From the NCBI RefSeq assembly GCF_004022565.1, contig NZ_CP022987.1, forward strand, positions 3,162,001-3,226,000: a stretch of 64,000 nt of DNA, read 5' to 3'. This stretch comes from Pollutimonas thiosulfatoxidans (GTDB taxonomy: Bacteria > Pseudomonadota > Gammaproteobacteria > Burkholderiales > Burkholderiaceae_B). Below the pieces are notes generated by a model. The model was not told the DNA's origin, searched no databases, and was given only the letters and a program-made list of their open reading frames with translations. The stretch's first letter is position 1. Each line of letters starts with the position of its first letter. Position numbers and translations under genes: made by a program. This document shows, in pieces, positions 36,746 to 45,788 of the stretch.

Positions 36746-37627
36746 GTGGATGACACCCAGGCCTTGCGCCCCCGCCTGACCATTATTTTTCTGATCCTGG
36801 CAATGTCCATCGTGCTATTGTCAGTCGAGATCTATGCCCGCCTGGTCGCCAACGACCCGCAATTGTCGGGCGCCTTGCGTTGGGGCTTGATGGCGGCGTT
36901 CGCCACGGCGCTGGGCACCCTGCCGGTGGTGCTGTCCCTGCAATTCTCGCAGCGGGCGCACGATGCCATGCTGGGTTTTGGCGCCGGGGTCATGCTGGCC
37001 GCCAGCTCGTTTTCCTTGATCCTGCCGGCGCTGGTGGCAGCCGAGTCGCAAGGCGCAGGTCCCTGGCAAGCAGGTGCCATAGTGGGCGGTGGTATTGTCT
37101 TCGGTGCCCTATGCCTGCTGTGGCTGGACCGTGCGCTGCCGCACGAGCACTTCGTCAAGGGCCTGGAAGGGTCCAAGGCGCGCAAGCTCAGGCGTGTATG
37201 GTTGTTTGTCCTGGCGATTTGCCTGCATAACTTCCCCGAAGGCCTGGCCATAGGCGTTGCCTTTGCAGGCACGGACCCCATAGGCGCACGTGCGTTGGCC
37301 ATGGGCATTTCCATACAGGACGTGCCCGAAGGGCTGGTGATCGCCATTGCCTTGCTAAGCGTGGGCTATGGGCGCGGTGTGGCTGTAGGCGTCGCATTGC
37401 TGTCCGGCCTCATCGAACCCTTGGCTGCAGTCCTGGGCGTTGCCGTGATCGCCGTGTCGGCCACCCTGTTGCCCTGGGGGCTGGCTGCTGCAGCTGGCGC
37501 CATGCTCTTCGTCATCAGCCACGAGATCATTCCCGAGTCCCATAGGCAGGGGCATGAATCTCATGCAACGCTCGGTTTGATCATAGGCTTCGTGCTCATG
37601 ATGTTGCTTGATACCGCGTTGGGCTAA
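36746..37627 (+). CDS. ZIP-family metal transporter (GufA/ZupT-like)
   Basis: A divalent-metal permease of 293 residues with about eight helices. The metal-binding helices carry LHNFPEGLAIGVAFAG (about 158-173) and IQDVPEGLVIAIALLS (about 191-206); the glutamine in place of the second histidine is the GufA form. SHEIIPESHRQGHES near the end is the third typical motif. Zinc is the usual substrate, with broader divalent metals possible. The start is a GTG at 36746, with GAGGAC upstream. It lies 20 bases after rmuC and 7 bases from the convergent GGDEF-EAL gene. Confidence 0.88.
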   Translation: MDDTQALRPRLTIIFLILAMSIVLLSVEIYARLVANDPQLSGALRWGLMAAFATALGTLPVVLSLQFSQRAHDAMLGFGAGVMLAASSFSLILPALVAAESQGAGPWQAGAIVGGGIVFGALCLLWLDRALPHEHFVKGLEGSKARKLRRVWLFVLAICLHNFPEGLAIGVAFAGTDPIGARALAMGISIQDVPEGLVIAIALLSVGYGRGVAVGVALLSGLIEPLAAVLGVAVIAVSATLLPWGLAAAAGAMLFVISHEIIPESHRQGHESHATLGLIIGFVLMMLLDTALG

Positions 37628-37634
37628 TGCCGGC

Positions 37635-39578
37635 CTAAGTCGATGGCGACTGCAACCATTGCGAAATTGGCATGGGGCGAGCATACAGATAACCCTGCAG
37701 GCTGTCGCAGCCATGCGCGATAAGGAAGTCGGCCTGGTCCTGGGTTTCCACGCCTTCCGCCACCACTTTCAGGTTCAGTTGCCTGGCCATGGCCAGAATC
37801 AGCTTCACGATAGCGCGGTTGTCGGGGTCGGCCGGCGTGTCATGCAAAAAAGATTTATCGATTTTCAGCTCGTGCAGCGGGAAGCGTTTCAGGTAGGTAA
37901 GGTTCGAATAACCTGTGCCGAAGTCGTCGATGGAAAAGCGTATGCCCAGGGCCGTCAGTTGGGTCATTTTGTCGATCGCATCCTGAATGTCTTGTATCAG
38001 TGTGCCTTCAGTCACTTCGAAGGTCAGGCGGTCGGCAGGAGCCTGCGGCTCAAGCAGAATCTCCCGCACCCGGCTTACAAAGTCTGATTGACGAAACTGC
38101 CGTGGGCTGACATTAATAGAGATGGGATAGGAATGACCGTGCGCCTGCAGTTCTCGCAGTGCCTGACAGGCGCGCTGCAATGTCCAGTCGCCAATGCGCA
38201 GGATAATGCCTGTCTCTTCCGCAAGGGCAATGAAACGCGCCGGTGAAATGGCGCCACGCTCGGGATGGTTCCAACGGATCAGCAGTTCGGCCCCCACGAC
38301 GCTGCCAGAGGCATCGTATTGAGGCTGTAGATGCATGTCCAACTGGTCGGTGCCTATGGCGTGCGCCAGGTCATGTTCAAGCGCCAGCCGCTCTTCCAGT
38401 TCGGTCTGCATGGCGGTTTCGAAGAAGGCCACGCGATTGCGTCCGGCTCCTTTCGAGCGATGCATGGCTGTGTTGGCTTCGCGCAGGACGTCTTCGGTTG
38501 TCTTGCCGTCGGGCCGCAGGAGCGTCGCGCCGATACTGCCGCTGCAAGCAAAAGACTGATCGTCAAGGATAACGGCCTGTTCCAGAGCGGCGCGCAGGTG
38601 TTCGGCCAGTTGTATGGCTTCGCGGGCGGCGCAATCCGTATTGCGTCCAAGATGTGGCAGCAGGATGACGAATTCGTCGCCGCCGATACGCGCCACCATG
38701 CTGTCCTCGGGGCTGAGTTCCTTGAGGCGCGTTGAGACGATCTGCAGCAGTGTGTCGCCAACGATGTGGCCGCGCGCGTCATTTACGCGTTTGAAGTTGT
38801 CCAGATCGATACACAGCAGCGCCCCGACGCCACTGCCATTCTGAATCAATTGCATGGCTTGCTCTATGCGCTCGAGCAGTTGTCGTCGATTGGGCATGCC
38901 GGTCAAGGGATCGAAATGGGCGAGTCGGTGGGCGGCCTCCTGCGTTTCCTTATGCTCAGTGACGTCGGTCGATATGCCGCACAGGCCCTCTACGCGGCCT
39001 TGGGCGTCCAATAGCGGGATCTTGATCGAGAAGTAGGTGGATACTTTGCCGTCCACGTCGCGAAACTGCTCTTCGCTGGCAATCCGCTCCCCTTGGTTGA
39101 TCACGCGCAAGTCGTTGCGGCGGATGGTCGCGAGTTGGGGCGTATCGTGCAAGTCATCGTCAGTATGCCCGATGAGGTCGGGAGGGTCGAGACGGCACAG
39201 CCCGCAAACCTTGCGGTTGCCATACTGGTATTTAAGCTGCCTGTCCTTGATATAGATGGCGGCATCGACGCTGTCCAGGATGGTGTTCAGGCGGGCTTCG
39301 CTGGCGACCAGGTGACGCGTCTGGCGGGCCACCTTTATCTTCAGCCATATGGCGGTCGCCAGCGCAAGGGCCAGCAGCGCAGCAAGGCAGCACACCAGCC
39401 ACCACCGGGCACCCGGGTGGTCGGCGATGCTGTGGGAGGAAGCCAGGGCCTGCGGGGCGTAGAAAACAGTCAGCGCGACGATGATGAGCCCGCATGCCTC
39501 GCGGCGATCGACTTTGGGTGCTCGTTGGTCGTGTACGATAGGAATCACTCGGACAGCTTGTGTTAAGAATGGTTGCAT
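37635..39578 (-). CDS. Membrane PAS-GGDEF-EAL cyclic-di-GMP enzyme
   Basis: A signalling protein of 647 residues from the ATG at 39578. One clear membrane helix (WWLVCCLAALLALALATAIWL) follows a short periplasmic-side region; a second weak one precedes it. Then a PAS domain (LNTILDSVDAAIYIKDRQL, ending CGISTDVTEHKE), a GGDEF domain with an intact RIGGDEFVILL but no RxxD inhibitory site (PEDS there), and an EAL domain. The EAL signature reads AELLIRW, keeping the glutamate; NVSPRQF, FEVTEGTL, IDDFGTGYSN, LKIDKSF and EGVETQ supply the remaining phosphodiesterase residues. Both activities look possible. The start is uncertain; in-frame codons extend to 39626. Confidence 0.87.
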   Translation of the reverse strand: MQPFLTQAVRVIPIVHDQRAPKVDRREACGLIIVALTVFYAPQALASSHSIADHPGARWWLVCCLAALLALALATAIWLKIKVARQTRHLVASEARLNTILDSVDAAIYIKDRQLKYQYGNRKVCGLCRLDPPDLIGHTDDDLHDTPQLATIRRNDLRVINQGERIASEEQFRDVDGKVSTYFSIKIPLLDAQGRVEGLCGISTDVTEHKETQEAAHRLAHFDPLTGMPNRRQLLERIEQAMQLIQNGSGVGALLCIDLDNFKRVNDARGHIVGDTLLQIVSTRLKELSPEDSMVARIGGDEFVILLPHLGRNTDCAAREAIQLAEHLRAALEQAVILDDQSFACSGSIGATLLRPDGKTTEDVLREANTAMHRSKGAGRNRVAFFETAMQTELEERLALEHDLAHAIGTDQLDMHLQPQYDASGSVVGAELLIRWNHPERGAISPARFIALAEETGIILRIGDWTLQRACQALRELQAHGHSYPISINVSPRQFRQSDFVSRVREILLEPQAPADRLTFEVTEGTLIQDIQDAIDKMTQLTALGIRFSIDDFGTGYSNLTYLKRFPLHELKIDKSFLHDTPADPDNRAIVKLILAMARQLNLKVVAEGVETQDQADFLIAHGCDSLQGYLYARPMPISQWLQSPST

Positions 39579-39639
39579 CGTAGAAGCGAGATACGCTTGC
39601 GTCAAGCGCCGGGCCTCTTGTGGCATGCCGCGTCCATGT

Positions 39640-39654
39640 CTAGGGCAAACCCTG
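39640..39654 (-). promoter_or_regulatory. CTAGGG-C-AAACCCTG motif upstream of the GGDEF-EAL gene
   Basis: On the gene strand it reads CAGGGTTTGCCCTAG, 62-76 bases before the start at 39578. It repeats the motif found before the DUF4148 gene (24674-24689), same orientation. Probably a transcription-factor site, identity unknown. Confidence 0.4.
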
Positions 39655-39772
39655 AGGAAAAATTTTGTTCGATTTTATTCTCACGCGGTAGCATAGGCGT
39701 TTCGTCGATTTTTAGTACGGGCTGGACCGGGAGCCAGCAAATAACAACTGGGGAAACCCACGGAGATCCACT

Positions 39773-40771
39773 ATGCGCAAGTTATTTACGACTACATTCA
39801 GCAAGCGACTGGCCCTGACAGCCAGCGCTGCGGCCATGTTCGCGGCATTGGCTGCGCCGCTGCCCGCAGCGGCTCAGCAAAAGTTTGTCAGCATCGGCAC
39901 GGGCGGCGTAACAGGCGTTTACTATGCGGCCGGTGGCGCCATCTGCCGCCTGGTCAATAAAGACCGCAAGGATCACGGCGTCCGCTGTTCCGTCGAATCC
40001 ACAGGCGGCTCTGTATTCAATATCAATACGATCAAGGCAGGCGAGCTGGATCTGGGCGTGGTTCAGTCCGATGTCGGGTACAACGCCTATAAGGGCGAGG
40101 GCCAGTTCAAGGACGTCGGCGCTTACGACAAACTGCGTTCGGTCTTCTCGCTGCACCCCGAGCCCTTCACTTACGTGGTCCGCAAGGATGCCAATATCAA
40201 ATCTTTCGACGACCTGAAAGGCAAGCGCTTCAACGTCGGCAACCCAGGGTCTGGCACACGCGCTTCCATGGAACAGTTCCTGCAAGCCAAAGGCCTGGAC
40301 CTGAGCTACTTCTCGCTGGCGTCCGAGCTGCGGCCTGACGAACACGGACCGGCGCTGTGCGACGGCAAGATCGATGGTTTCATGTACGGTGTGGGCCACC
40401 CCTCGGCCAACATCCAGGATCCGACCACGACTTGCGGTGCGCAACTGATGTCGCTTACCGGGCCGGTGGTCGACAAGCTTGTAGCCGATAACCCCTACTA
40501 CGCCAAGGCCAGCATTCCCGCCGGTCTGTATCCGAACAACCCTCAGGAAACCAACACCTACGGTGTTCTGGCCACTTTCGTTTCGTCTAGCGACGTGCCG
40601 GAAGAAACGGTGTATCTGATCGTGAAGGCGGTATTCGATAACTTCGAAGACTTCAAGAAGCTGCACCCGGCATTTGGCCATCTCGAGCCCAAGGACATGG
40701 TCAAGAACGGCCTGTCAGCGCCATTGCATCCCGGAGCTGAAAAATACTTCAAGGAAAAAGGCCTGCTGTAA
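39773..40771 (+). CDS. TAXI-family TRAP transporter binding protein
   Basis: Periplasmic receptor of a TAXI-type TRAP transporter, 332 residues. A signal peptide ends at PLPAAAQ-QK. FVSIGTGGVTGVYYAAGGAICRLVNK and the DLGVVQSDVGYNAYKGEG region are diagnostic of the TAXI group, as are RFNVGNPGSGTRASMEQFLQA (each cut at 20 or fewer) and the DGFMYGVGHPSANIQD stretch. Glutamate and related amino or dicarboxylic acids are known ligands of some members. It starts the operon with the fused permease; two stem-loops in the 132-base gap may set its higher expression. Confidence 0.92.
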   Translation: MRKLFTTTFSKRLALTASAAAMFAALAAPLPAAAQQKFVSIGTGGVTGVYYAAGGAICRLVNKDRKDHGVRCSVESTGGSVFNINTIKAGELDLGVVQSDVGYNAYKGEGQFKDVGAYDKLRSVFSLHPEPFTYVVRKDANIKSFDDLKGKRFNVGNPGSGTRASMEQFLQAKGLDLSYFSLASELRPDEHGPALCDGKIDGFMYGVGHPSANIQDPTTTCGAQLMSLTGPVVDKLVADNPYYAKASIPAGLYPNNPQETNTYGVLATFVSSSDVPEETVYLIVKAVFDNFEDFKKLHPAFGHLEPKDMVKNGLSAPLHPGAEKYFKEKGLL

Positions 40772-40780
40772 CCATAGTGA

Positions 40781-40800
40781 TGCATCGCATCAGCGATGCA
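40781..40800. promoter_or_regulatory. Stem-loop 1 between TAXI receptor and permease genes
   Basis: TGCATCGC-ATCA-GCGATGCA, a perfect 8-bp stem with a 4-base loop, starting 9 bases after the receptor stop. Likely an mRNA-stabilising or attenuating structure. No U-tract follows. Confidence 0.5.
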
Positions 40801-40811
40801 GTGGTAGATAA

Positions 40812-40834
40812 ACGGGCGGCTACAAGCCGCCCGT
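40812..40834. promoter_or_regulatory. Stem-loop 2 between TAXI receptor and permease genes
   Basis: ACGGGCGGCT-ACA-AGCCGCCCGT, a perfect 10-bp stem with a 3-base loop, 11 bases after stem-loop 1. It is followed by GCAAGTTTGTT, too weak for a full intrinsic terminator, so partial termination or 3' protection of the receptor mRNA is more likely. Confidence 0.55.
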
Positions 40835-40903
40835 GCAAGTTTGTTCGCTCGTCTTCCATACCAAGGAAGACGCAGCCCGGAAGGAACCCACCAGAGAATC
40901 AAC

Positions 40904-43531
40904 ATGAGTACAACATCCTCAACGATCGACGCGGCGGCGACCAACGCCAATCTTGAACAATTGGTTGCCGACGTCGACCGCGGGGGCCGCGATGTCGGCG
41001 GCATCACCGGCGCGGTGTTGTTCTGGGGCGCGGTCCTGTGGTCCGGGTTCCAGTTGTGGTATGCCTCGCCGCTGCCGTTCACCTTCAGTTTCGGGATTTT
41101 CAACGATACCGAAGCGCGCGCCCTGCATCTGGGCATCGCCATGTTTTTAGGCTATTTGGCTTATCCGGCGCGCAAGAGTTCGCCCCGAGATCAGATGCCC
41201 TGGCACGACTGGGTGTTCGCGCTGATCGCTGGATTTTGTGGTTCTTATCTATTTCTGTTCTATAACGAGTTGGCCACGCGGCCGGGTATTCCGACCACGA
41301 TGGACATCACCGTTGCCGCTATCGGCCTGGTGCTTTTGCTGGAAGTCACGCGACGCGCCCTGGGTGCTCCCATGGCCGTCTTGGGCGCCATCTTTGTGGC
41401 TTACGTGTTCCTGGGGCCGTGGTTGCCCGATGCCTTGTCCCATCGCGGCGCATCGCTCGAGCGCCTGGTATCCCATATGTGGTTGACTACCGAAGGCGTC
41501 TACGGCGTGGCGCTGGGCGTGTCGGTGTCTTATATCTTCATATTCGTGTTGCTGGGCTCGCTGCTGGATCGTTGCGGCGCGGGCAACTACATGATGCAGG
41601 TGTCTTTCGCGCTGCTGGGTCATTTGCGCGGCGGCCCGGCAAAGGTCGCCGTCGTATCGTCGGCCGTCAACGGTATTGTTTCGGCGTCATCGGTGGCCAA
41701 CGTAGTAACCGGGGGCATCTTTACTATTCCGCTCATGAAGAAGGCGGGCTATGGCGGCATACGGGCCGGCGCCATCGAGACGGCATCGTCCGTCAACGGC
41801 CAGATCATGCCGCCGGTCATGGGTGCTGCGGCCTTCCTGATGATCGAGTATGTGGGCATTCCGTATACCGACATCATCAAGCACGCCTTGCTGCCGGCCA
41901 GTATCTCGTATATTGCGCTGTTCTATATCGTTCACCTGGAAGCGCTCAAGCTGGGTATACAGCCCATGATGTCGGCCGGCAAGCCGCGCACCGTCTTGCA
42001 GAAGCTGGGCGGCTGGGGCATGGGCATTGCGGGCTCCCTGATTGTGATGGGCCTGGTGTATTGGATCGGTGTGGGTGTGCAGGCGGTGGCGGGCGAGGCT
42101 GCGTTTGCCATCCTTCTCGGTTTGCTGGTGGCCCTGTACCTGTGGCTACTCCGCGTGGCGGCCCAGCACCCGGATCTCCCCACGGAGGTCAACATAACCA
42201 ACCCGACCCGCCCGGAAGCCTGGCCGACCATACGCGCAGGCTTGTACTTCTTGATCCCCATCGGGATTCTGGTCTGGTGTTTGACCGTCGAGCACCTGTC
42301 CGCCGGGCTTTCGGCTTTTTGGGCGGTGGTCGCGATGCTCATCCAGATGCTGACGCAACGGCCACTGGTTGCCTGGTTCCGTAAACAGGCGGTTGCACCC
42401 ATGGTGAAGGTCGGCGTGACTGATACGGTTACCGGCCTGCAGGAAGGTGCCCGCAACATGATAGGCATCGCCATCGCCTGCGGTACCGCGGGACTGATCG
42501 TGGGCGCCATCACGCTGACGGGGCTGGGCTTGCGCATGACCGCCTTTGTCGAGCTGGTGTCCATGGGCAACGTCTTGGTCATGTTGTTCTTCACCGCGGC
42601 GGTTTGCCTGGTGCTGGGCCTGGGCATGCCCACCACCGCCAACTACATCCTGATGGCGACCCTGATGGCCCCGGTCGTAGTCGAGTTGGGCGCGCAAAGC
42701 GGGCTGGTCATTCCGCTTATTGCCGTTCACATGTTTGTGTTTTATTACGGCATCATGGCCGACATTACACCGCCTGTGGGGTTGGCCACCTTTGCCGCAG
42801 CCGCGATCTCGGGCGAAGATCCCATCAAGACCGGTATACAGGGTGTCACCTACGCCATGCGCACCGCCGTGTTGCCGTTCATGTTTATCTTCAATCCGCT
42901 GTTGCTCCTGATTGACGTGGAGGGCTGGTCCGAGCTGCTGCTCGTCGTGGGGGGCGCTACCCTGGCTTCGCTCACCTTCGCCGCCGCCACCATGGCATGG
43001 ATGCGAGTCAAGGCAACCTGGCTCGAGATCGCCTTGCTGCTGTTGGTCACCTTCATGTTGTTCCGACCGGATTTCTTCATGAACTATATCGAGCCCAAGT
43101 ACGCGCCACGGCCTACCTCAGAGCTACTGAAGATTGCCGCTGAAATGCCCGAAAAGGGGCGTCTGGTCGCAGTGCTTAGCGGCATGAACCTGGAAGGCGA
43201 CGAGCTACAAAAAACCGTGGCCGTGCCCCTTCCGGCACTGCCCGAAGACAGCGAGGCAAGCGGCGACGCCGCCGGGCTGCAGCGCTTGTCGATGGCCGGT
43301 TTGACCGTGATGGCTTTTGGCGACCAAGCCCAGATTGCAGCAGTTCGCTTTGGCAGCCAGGCCAGACGGTCGGGCTGGGAGCAGGGCTGGGATATTGCCG
43401 AAGTGCAGGTGCCCAATCCACGGCGACCTTCAGAGTTCTGGGTCTATGTGCCGGCCTTGGCGCTATTGGTATTCATCTGGATGGCACAGGGCAGGCGCGG
43501 ACGTCGCCTGGGCACCCTGGCCGCCGCTTGA
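40904..43531 (+). CDS. TRAP transporter fused permease (DctQM fusion, TAXI type)
   Basis: A fused small/large TRAP permease of 875 residues. The N-terminal third carries the 4-helix DctQ-like part; the rest is DctM-like with GAGNYMMQVSFALLGHLRGGPAKVAVV and GIVSASSVANVVTGGIFTIPLMKKAGYGG (each longer in the protein), NGQIMPPVMGAAAFLM, LGLGMPTTANYILMATLMAP and MADITPPVGLATFAAAAISG. The ATG at 40904 follows a purine-rich AGAGAA. The C-terminal 160 residues include a soluble segment (KLRIAAEMPEKGRL-like, about 725-830) before a last helix, which is usual for this group. It works with the receptor at 39773-40771. Confidence 0.9.
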   Translation: MSTTSSTIDAAATNANLEQLVADVDRGGRDVGGITGAVLFWGAVLWSGFQLWYASPLPFTFSFGIFNDTEARALHLGIAMFLGYLAYPARKSSPRDQMPWHDWVFALIAGFCGSYLFLFYNELATRPGIPTTMDITVAAIGLVLLLEVTRRALGAPMAVLGAIFVAYVFLGPWLPDALSHRGASLERLVSHMWLTTEGVYGVALGVSVSYIFIFVLLGSLLDRCGAGNYMMQVSFALLGHLRGGPAKVAVVSSAVNGIVSASSVANVVTGGIFTIPLMKKAGYGGIRAGAIETASSVNGQIMPPVMGAAAFLMIEYVGIPYTDIIKHALLPASISYIALFYIVHLEALKLGIQPMMSAGKPRTVLQKLGGWGMGIAGSLIVMGLVYWIGVGVQAVAGEAAFAILLGLLVALYLWLLRVAAQHPDLPTEVNITNPTRPEAWPTIRAGLYFLIPIGILVWCLTVEHLSAGLSAFWAVVAMLIQMLTQRPLVAWFRKQAVAPMVKVGVTDTVTGLQEGARNMIGIAIACGTAGLIVGAITLTGLGLRMTAFVELVSMGNVLVMLFFTAAVCLVLGLGMPTTANYILMATLMAPVVVELGAQSGLVIPLIAVHMFVFYYGIMADITPPVGLATFAAAAISGEDPIKTGIQGVTYAMRTAVLPFMFIFNPLLLLIDVEGWSELLLVVGGATLASLTFAAATMAWMRVKATWLEIALLLLVTFMLFRPDFFMNYIEPKYAPRPTSELLKIAAEMPEKGRLVAVLSGMNLEGDELQKTVAVPLPALPEDSEASGDAAGLQRLSMAGLTVMAFGDQAQIAAVRFGSQARRSGWEQGWDIAEVQVPNPRRPSEFWVYVPALALLVFIWMAQGRRGRRLGTLAAA

Positions 43532-43544
43532 CCAGGCCCACGGT

Positions 43545-44747
43545 ATGCAGCCTGCCTTTCTCGACCATATACAGGGGCAACTACGCCAGTTGCGGGATGA
43601 CGGCTACTATAAACCCGAGCGTGTCATGGCCGGACCGCAGTCGGCGCAGGTCAATTTGCAGGATGGCAGTCATGTCCTTAATTTCTGCGCCAACAACTAT
43701 TTGGGCCTGGCAAATGACAGCCGCCTGATCGAGGCGGCCAAGGCCGGCATGGACGCTGCCGGCTTCGGCCTGGCTTCGGTTCGTTTCATCTGCGGCACGC
43801 AGGTGGGGCATAAGCAACTGGAGCAAAGTCTGTCCGCTTTCCTGGGCACTGAAGACGCCATCCTGTATTCCAGCTGTTTCGATGCCAATGGCGGCCTGTT
43901 CGAGGTCTTGCTGGACGAGCGCGATGCCGTCATCAGCGACGCGCTGAATCACGCCAGCATCATCGATGGCGTTCGGCTGTGCAAGGCTGCGCGCTATCGC
44001 TATGCAAACAACGATATGCACGACCTGCGCAAGCAATTGCAGGCGGCGGACGAGGCGGGGGCGCGCTACAAGCTGATTGCCACGGATGGCGTGTTCTCCA
44101 TGGATGGCATCATTGCCGATCTTCGCGCCATCTGCGATCTGGCCGACGAGTTCAACGCCCTGGTCATGGTCGACGACTCGCACGCGGTCGGCTTCATCGG
44201 CCACCATGGCCGCGGCACGCCAGAGTTCTGCGGCGTCGAGGGCCGCGTAGATATTCTTACCGGTACCTTGGGCAAGGCCATGGGCGGGGCGTCGGGCGGT
44301 TACGTAGCGGCTGGCGGCGCTGTAGTGGAACTGCTGCGGCAACGCTCGCGACCCTACCTGTTTTCCAATACGCTGGCGCCCGCCATTGTTGCCGCCTCGT
44401 TGAAGGTGCTGGAGCTGTTGCAGGGCGATGAAGGCGTTGCCCTGCGCGGGCGGATACAAGCCAACGGGCGGCAGTTCCGGCTGGCCATGGCAGACCTGGG
44501 CTTCGATCTGGTTCCGGGCCAGCATCCCATCATTCCGGTCATGCTGGGCGATGCGGCATTGGCCGGCAGGATGGCAGACGAACTGTTGCAAGAAGGCGTT
44601 TATGTTGTCGGCTTTTCGTATCCCGTGGTGCCCAAGGGCAAGGCCCGCATCCGCACACAAATGAGCGCAGCCCACACGCCAGAACAGATCTCACGCGCCG
44701 TAGCCGCCTTCGAGCGCGTAGGCCGACGCCTGGGCGTTATTGTCTAA
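43545..44747 (+). CDS. kbl: Glycine C-acetyltransferase (2-amino-3-ketobutyrate CoA ligase)
   Basis: Kbl cleaves 2-amino-3-ketobutyrate with CoA to glycine and acetyl-CoA, the second step of threonine breakdown. The 400-residue PLP enzyme of the alpha-oxoamine synthase family has NFCANNYLGLANDSRLIEAA, FGLASVRFICGTQ, ILYSSCFDANGGLFE, MVDDSHAVGFIGHHGRGTPE and the PLP lysine Lys244 in GTLGKAMGGASGGY. The ATG at 43545 begins the family N-terminus; earlier in-frame codons lie in the TRAP gene. It is followed after 12 bases by tdh, the first enzyme of the path. Confidence 0.95.
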   Translation: MQPAFLDHIQGQLRQLRDDGYYKPERVMAGPQSAQVNLQDGSHVLNFCANNYLGLANDSRLIEAAKAGMDAAGFGLASVRFICGTQVGHKQLEQSLSAFLGTEDAILYSSCFDANGGLFEVLLDERDAVISDALNHASIIDGVRLCKAARYRYANNDMHDLRKQLQAADEAGARYKLIATDGVFSMDGIIADLRAICDLADEFNALVMVDDSHAVGFIGHHGRGTPEFCGVEGRVDILTGTLGKAMGGASGGYVAAGGAVVELLRQRSRPYLFSNTLAPAIVAASLKVLELLQGDEGVALRGRIQANGRQFRLAMADLGFDLVPGQHPIIPVMLGDAALAGRMADELLQEGVYVVGFSYPVVPKGKARIRTQMSAAHTPEQISRAVAAFERVGRRLGVIV

Positions 44748-44759
44748 TCGGAGCACGCA

Positions 44760-45788
44760 ATGCGAGCACTCGCGAAACTCGAGCCCACCGAGGGCCTGAC
44801 CCTGACGGAAGTCCCCCGCCCGGTAGTCGGCCACAACGACGTCCTGATAAAAATACGCAAGACTGCAATTTGCGGCACGGACATCCATATCTGGAAATGG
44901 GACGAGTGGGCCAGCAAGACCATCCCGGTTCCCATGCATGTGGGCCACGAATATGTCGGTGAGATCGTCGAAGTCGGCCAGGAGGTCAGCGGGTTTCGTA
45001 TCGGCGACCGCGTGTCCGGAGAGGGTCACATCACTTGCGGGTTCTGTCGCAACTGCCGGGCGGGCAGGCGACATCTGTGTCGTAACACTGAAGGCGTCGG
45101 GGTAAATCGGCCTGGGGCGTTTGCTGATTACCTGGCCATTCCAGCCTTCAATGCTTTCAAGATTCCCGATGATGTCCCCGACGAACTGGCGGCCATCTTC
45201 GACCCGTTCGGCAACGCGACGCATACCGCGCTGGCCTTTAACCTGGTCGGCGAAGACGTGCTGATTACCGGGGCCGGGCCCATAGGCGCGATGGCGGCTG
45301 CCATCGCCCGACACGTGGGCGCCCGTAATGTCGTGATTACCGATGTCAACGACTACCGGCTGGCCCTGGCGGCGCGCATGGGCGCCACCCGCACGGTCAA
45401 CGTCAGCAATGAGGTTTTGCCCGATGTGATGGCCGAGCTCGGGATGGCGGAAGGGTTTGACGTGGGCCTGGAAATGTCCGGCGTGCCCAGCGCATTTACC
45501 AGCATGCTCGAGCAAATGAACCATGGGGGCAAGATCGCCATGCTGGGCATTCCCCCGGCAGGCTTTGGCATAGACTGGACCAAAGTCATCTTCAAGGGCC
45601 TGGAGATCAAGGGCATCTATGGGCGCGAGATGTTCGAGACCTGGTACAAAATGGTTGCCATGCTGCAAAGCGGCCTTGATCTGTCGCCCATCATTACGCA
45701 TCGTTTTTCGGTCGATGACTATCGACAGGGTTTTGATGCCATGCTGTCCGGGCAGAGCGGCAAGGTGGTGCTGGACTGGGCGGCATGA
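44760..45788 (+). CDS. tdh: L-threonine 3-dehydrogenase
   Basis: Tdh oxidises threonine to 2-amino-3-ketobutyrate with NAD+. The 342-residue medium-chain dehydrogenase has the catalytic zinc motif AICGTDIHIWKWDEW (Cys38), GHEYVGEIVEVG, structural zinc cysteines in CGFCRNCRAGRRHLC, and the NAD fold in VLITGAGPIGAMAAAIARHVGA. It forms a two-gene operon with kbl. Its stop overlaps the start of the pseudouridine synthase gene by 4 bases (ATGA). Confidence 0.96.
   Translation: MRALAKLEPTEGLTLTEVPRPVVGHNDVLIKIRKTAICGTDIHIWKWDEWASKTIPVPMHVGHEYVGEIVEVGQEVSGFRIGDRVSGEGHITCGFCRNCRAGRRHLCRNTEGVGVNRPGAFADYLAIPAFNAFKIPDDVPDELAAIFDPFGNATHTALAFNLVGEDVLITGAGPIGAMAAAIARHVGARNVVITDVNDYRLALAARMGATRTVNVSNEVLPDVMAELGMAEGFDVGLEMSGVPSAFTSMLEQMNHGGKIAMLGIPPAGFGIDWTKVIFKGLEIKGIYGREMFETWYKMVAMLQSGLDLSPIITHRFSVDDYRQGFDAMLSGQSGKVVLDWAA

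Noticed and set aside
40812..40834. Full intrinsic terminator after the TAXI receptor
   Set aside because: The stem is strong but the following GCAAGTTTGTT is not a U-tract, and the permease must be co-expressed.
43317..43544. N-terminal extension of kbl into the TRAP permease gene
   Set aside because: The extra residues are an out-of-frame reading of the permease; Kbl begins at 43545, and Lys244 then takes its usual number.
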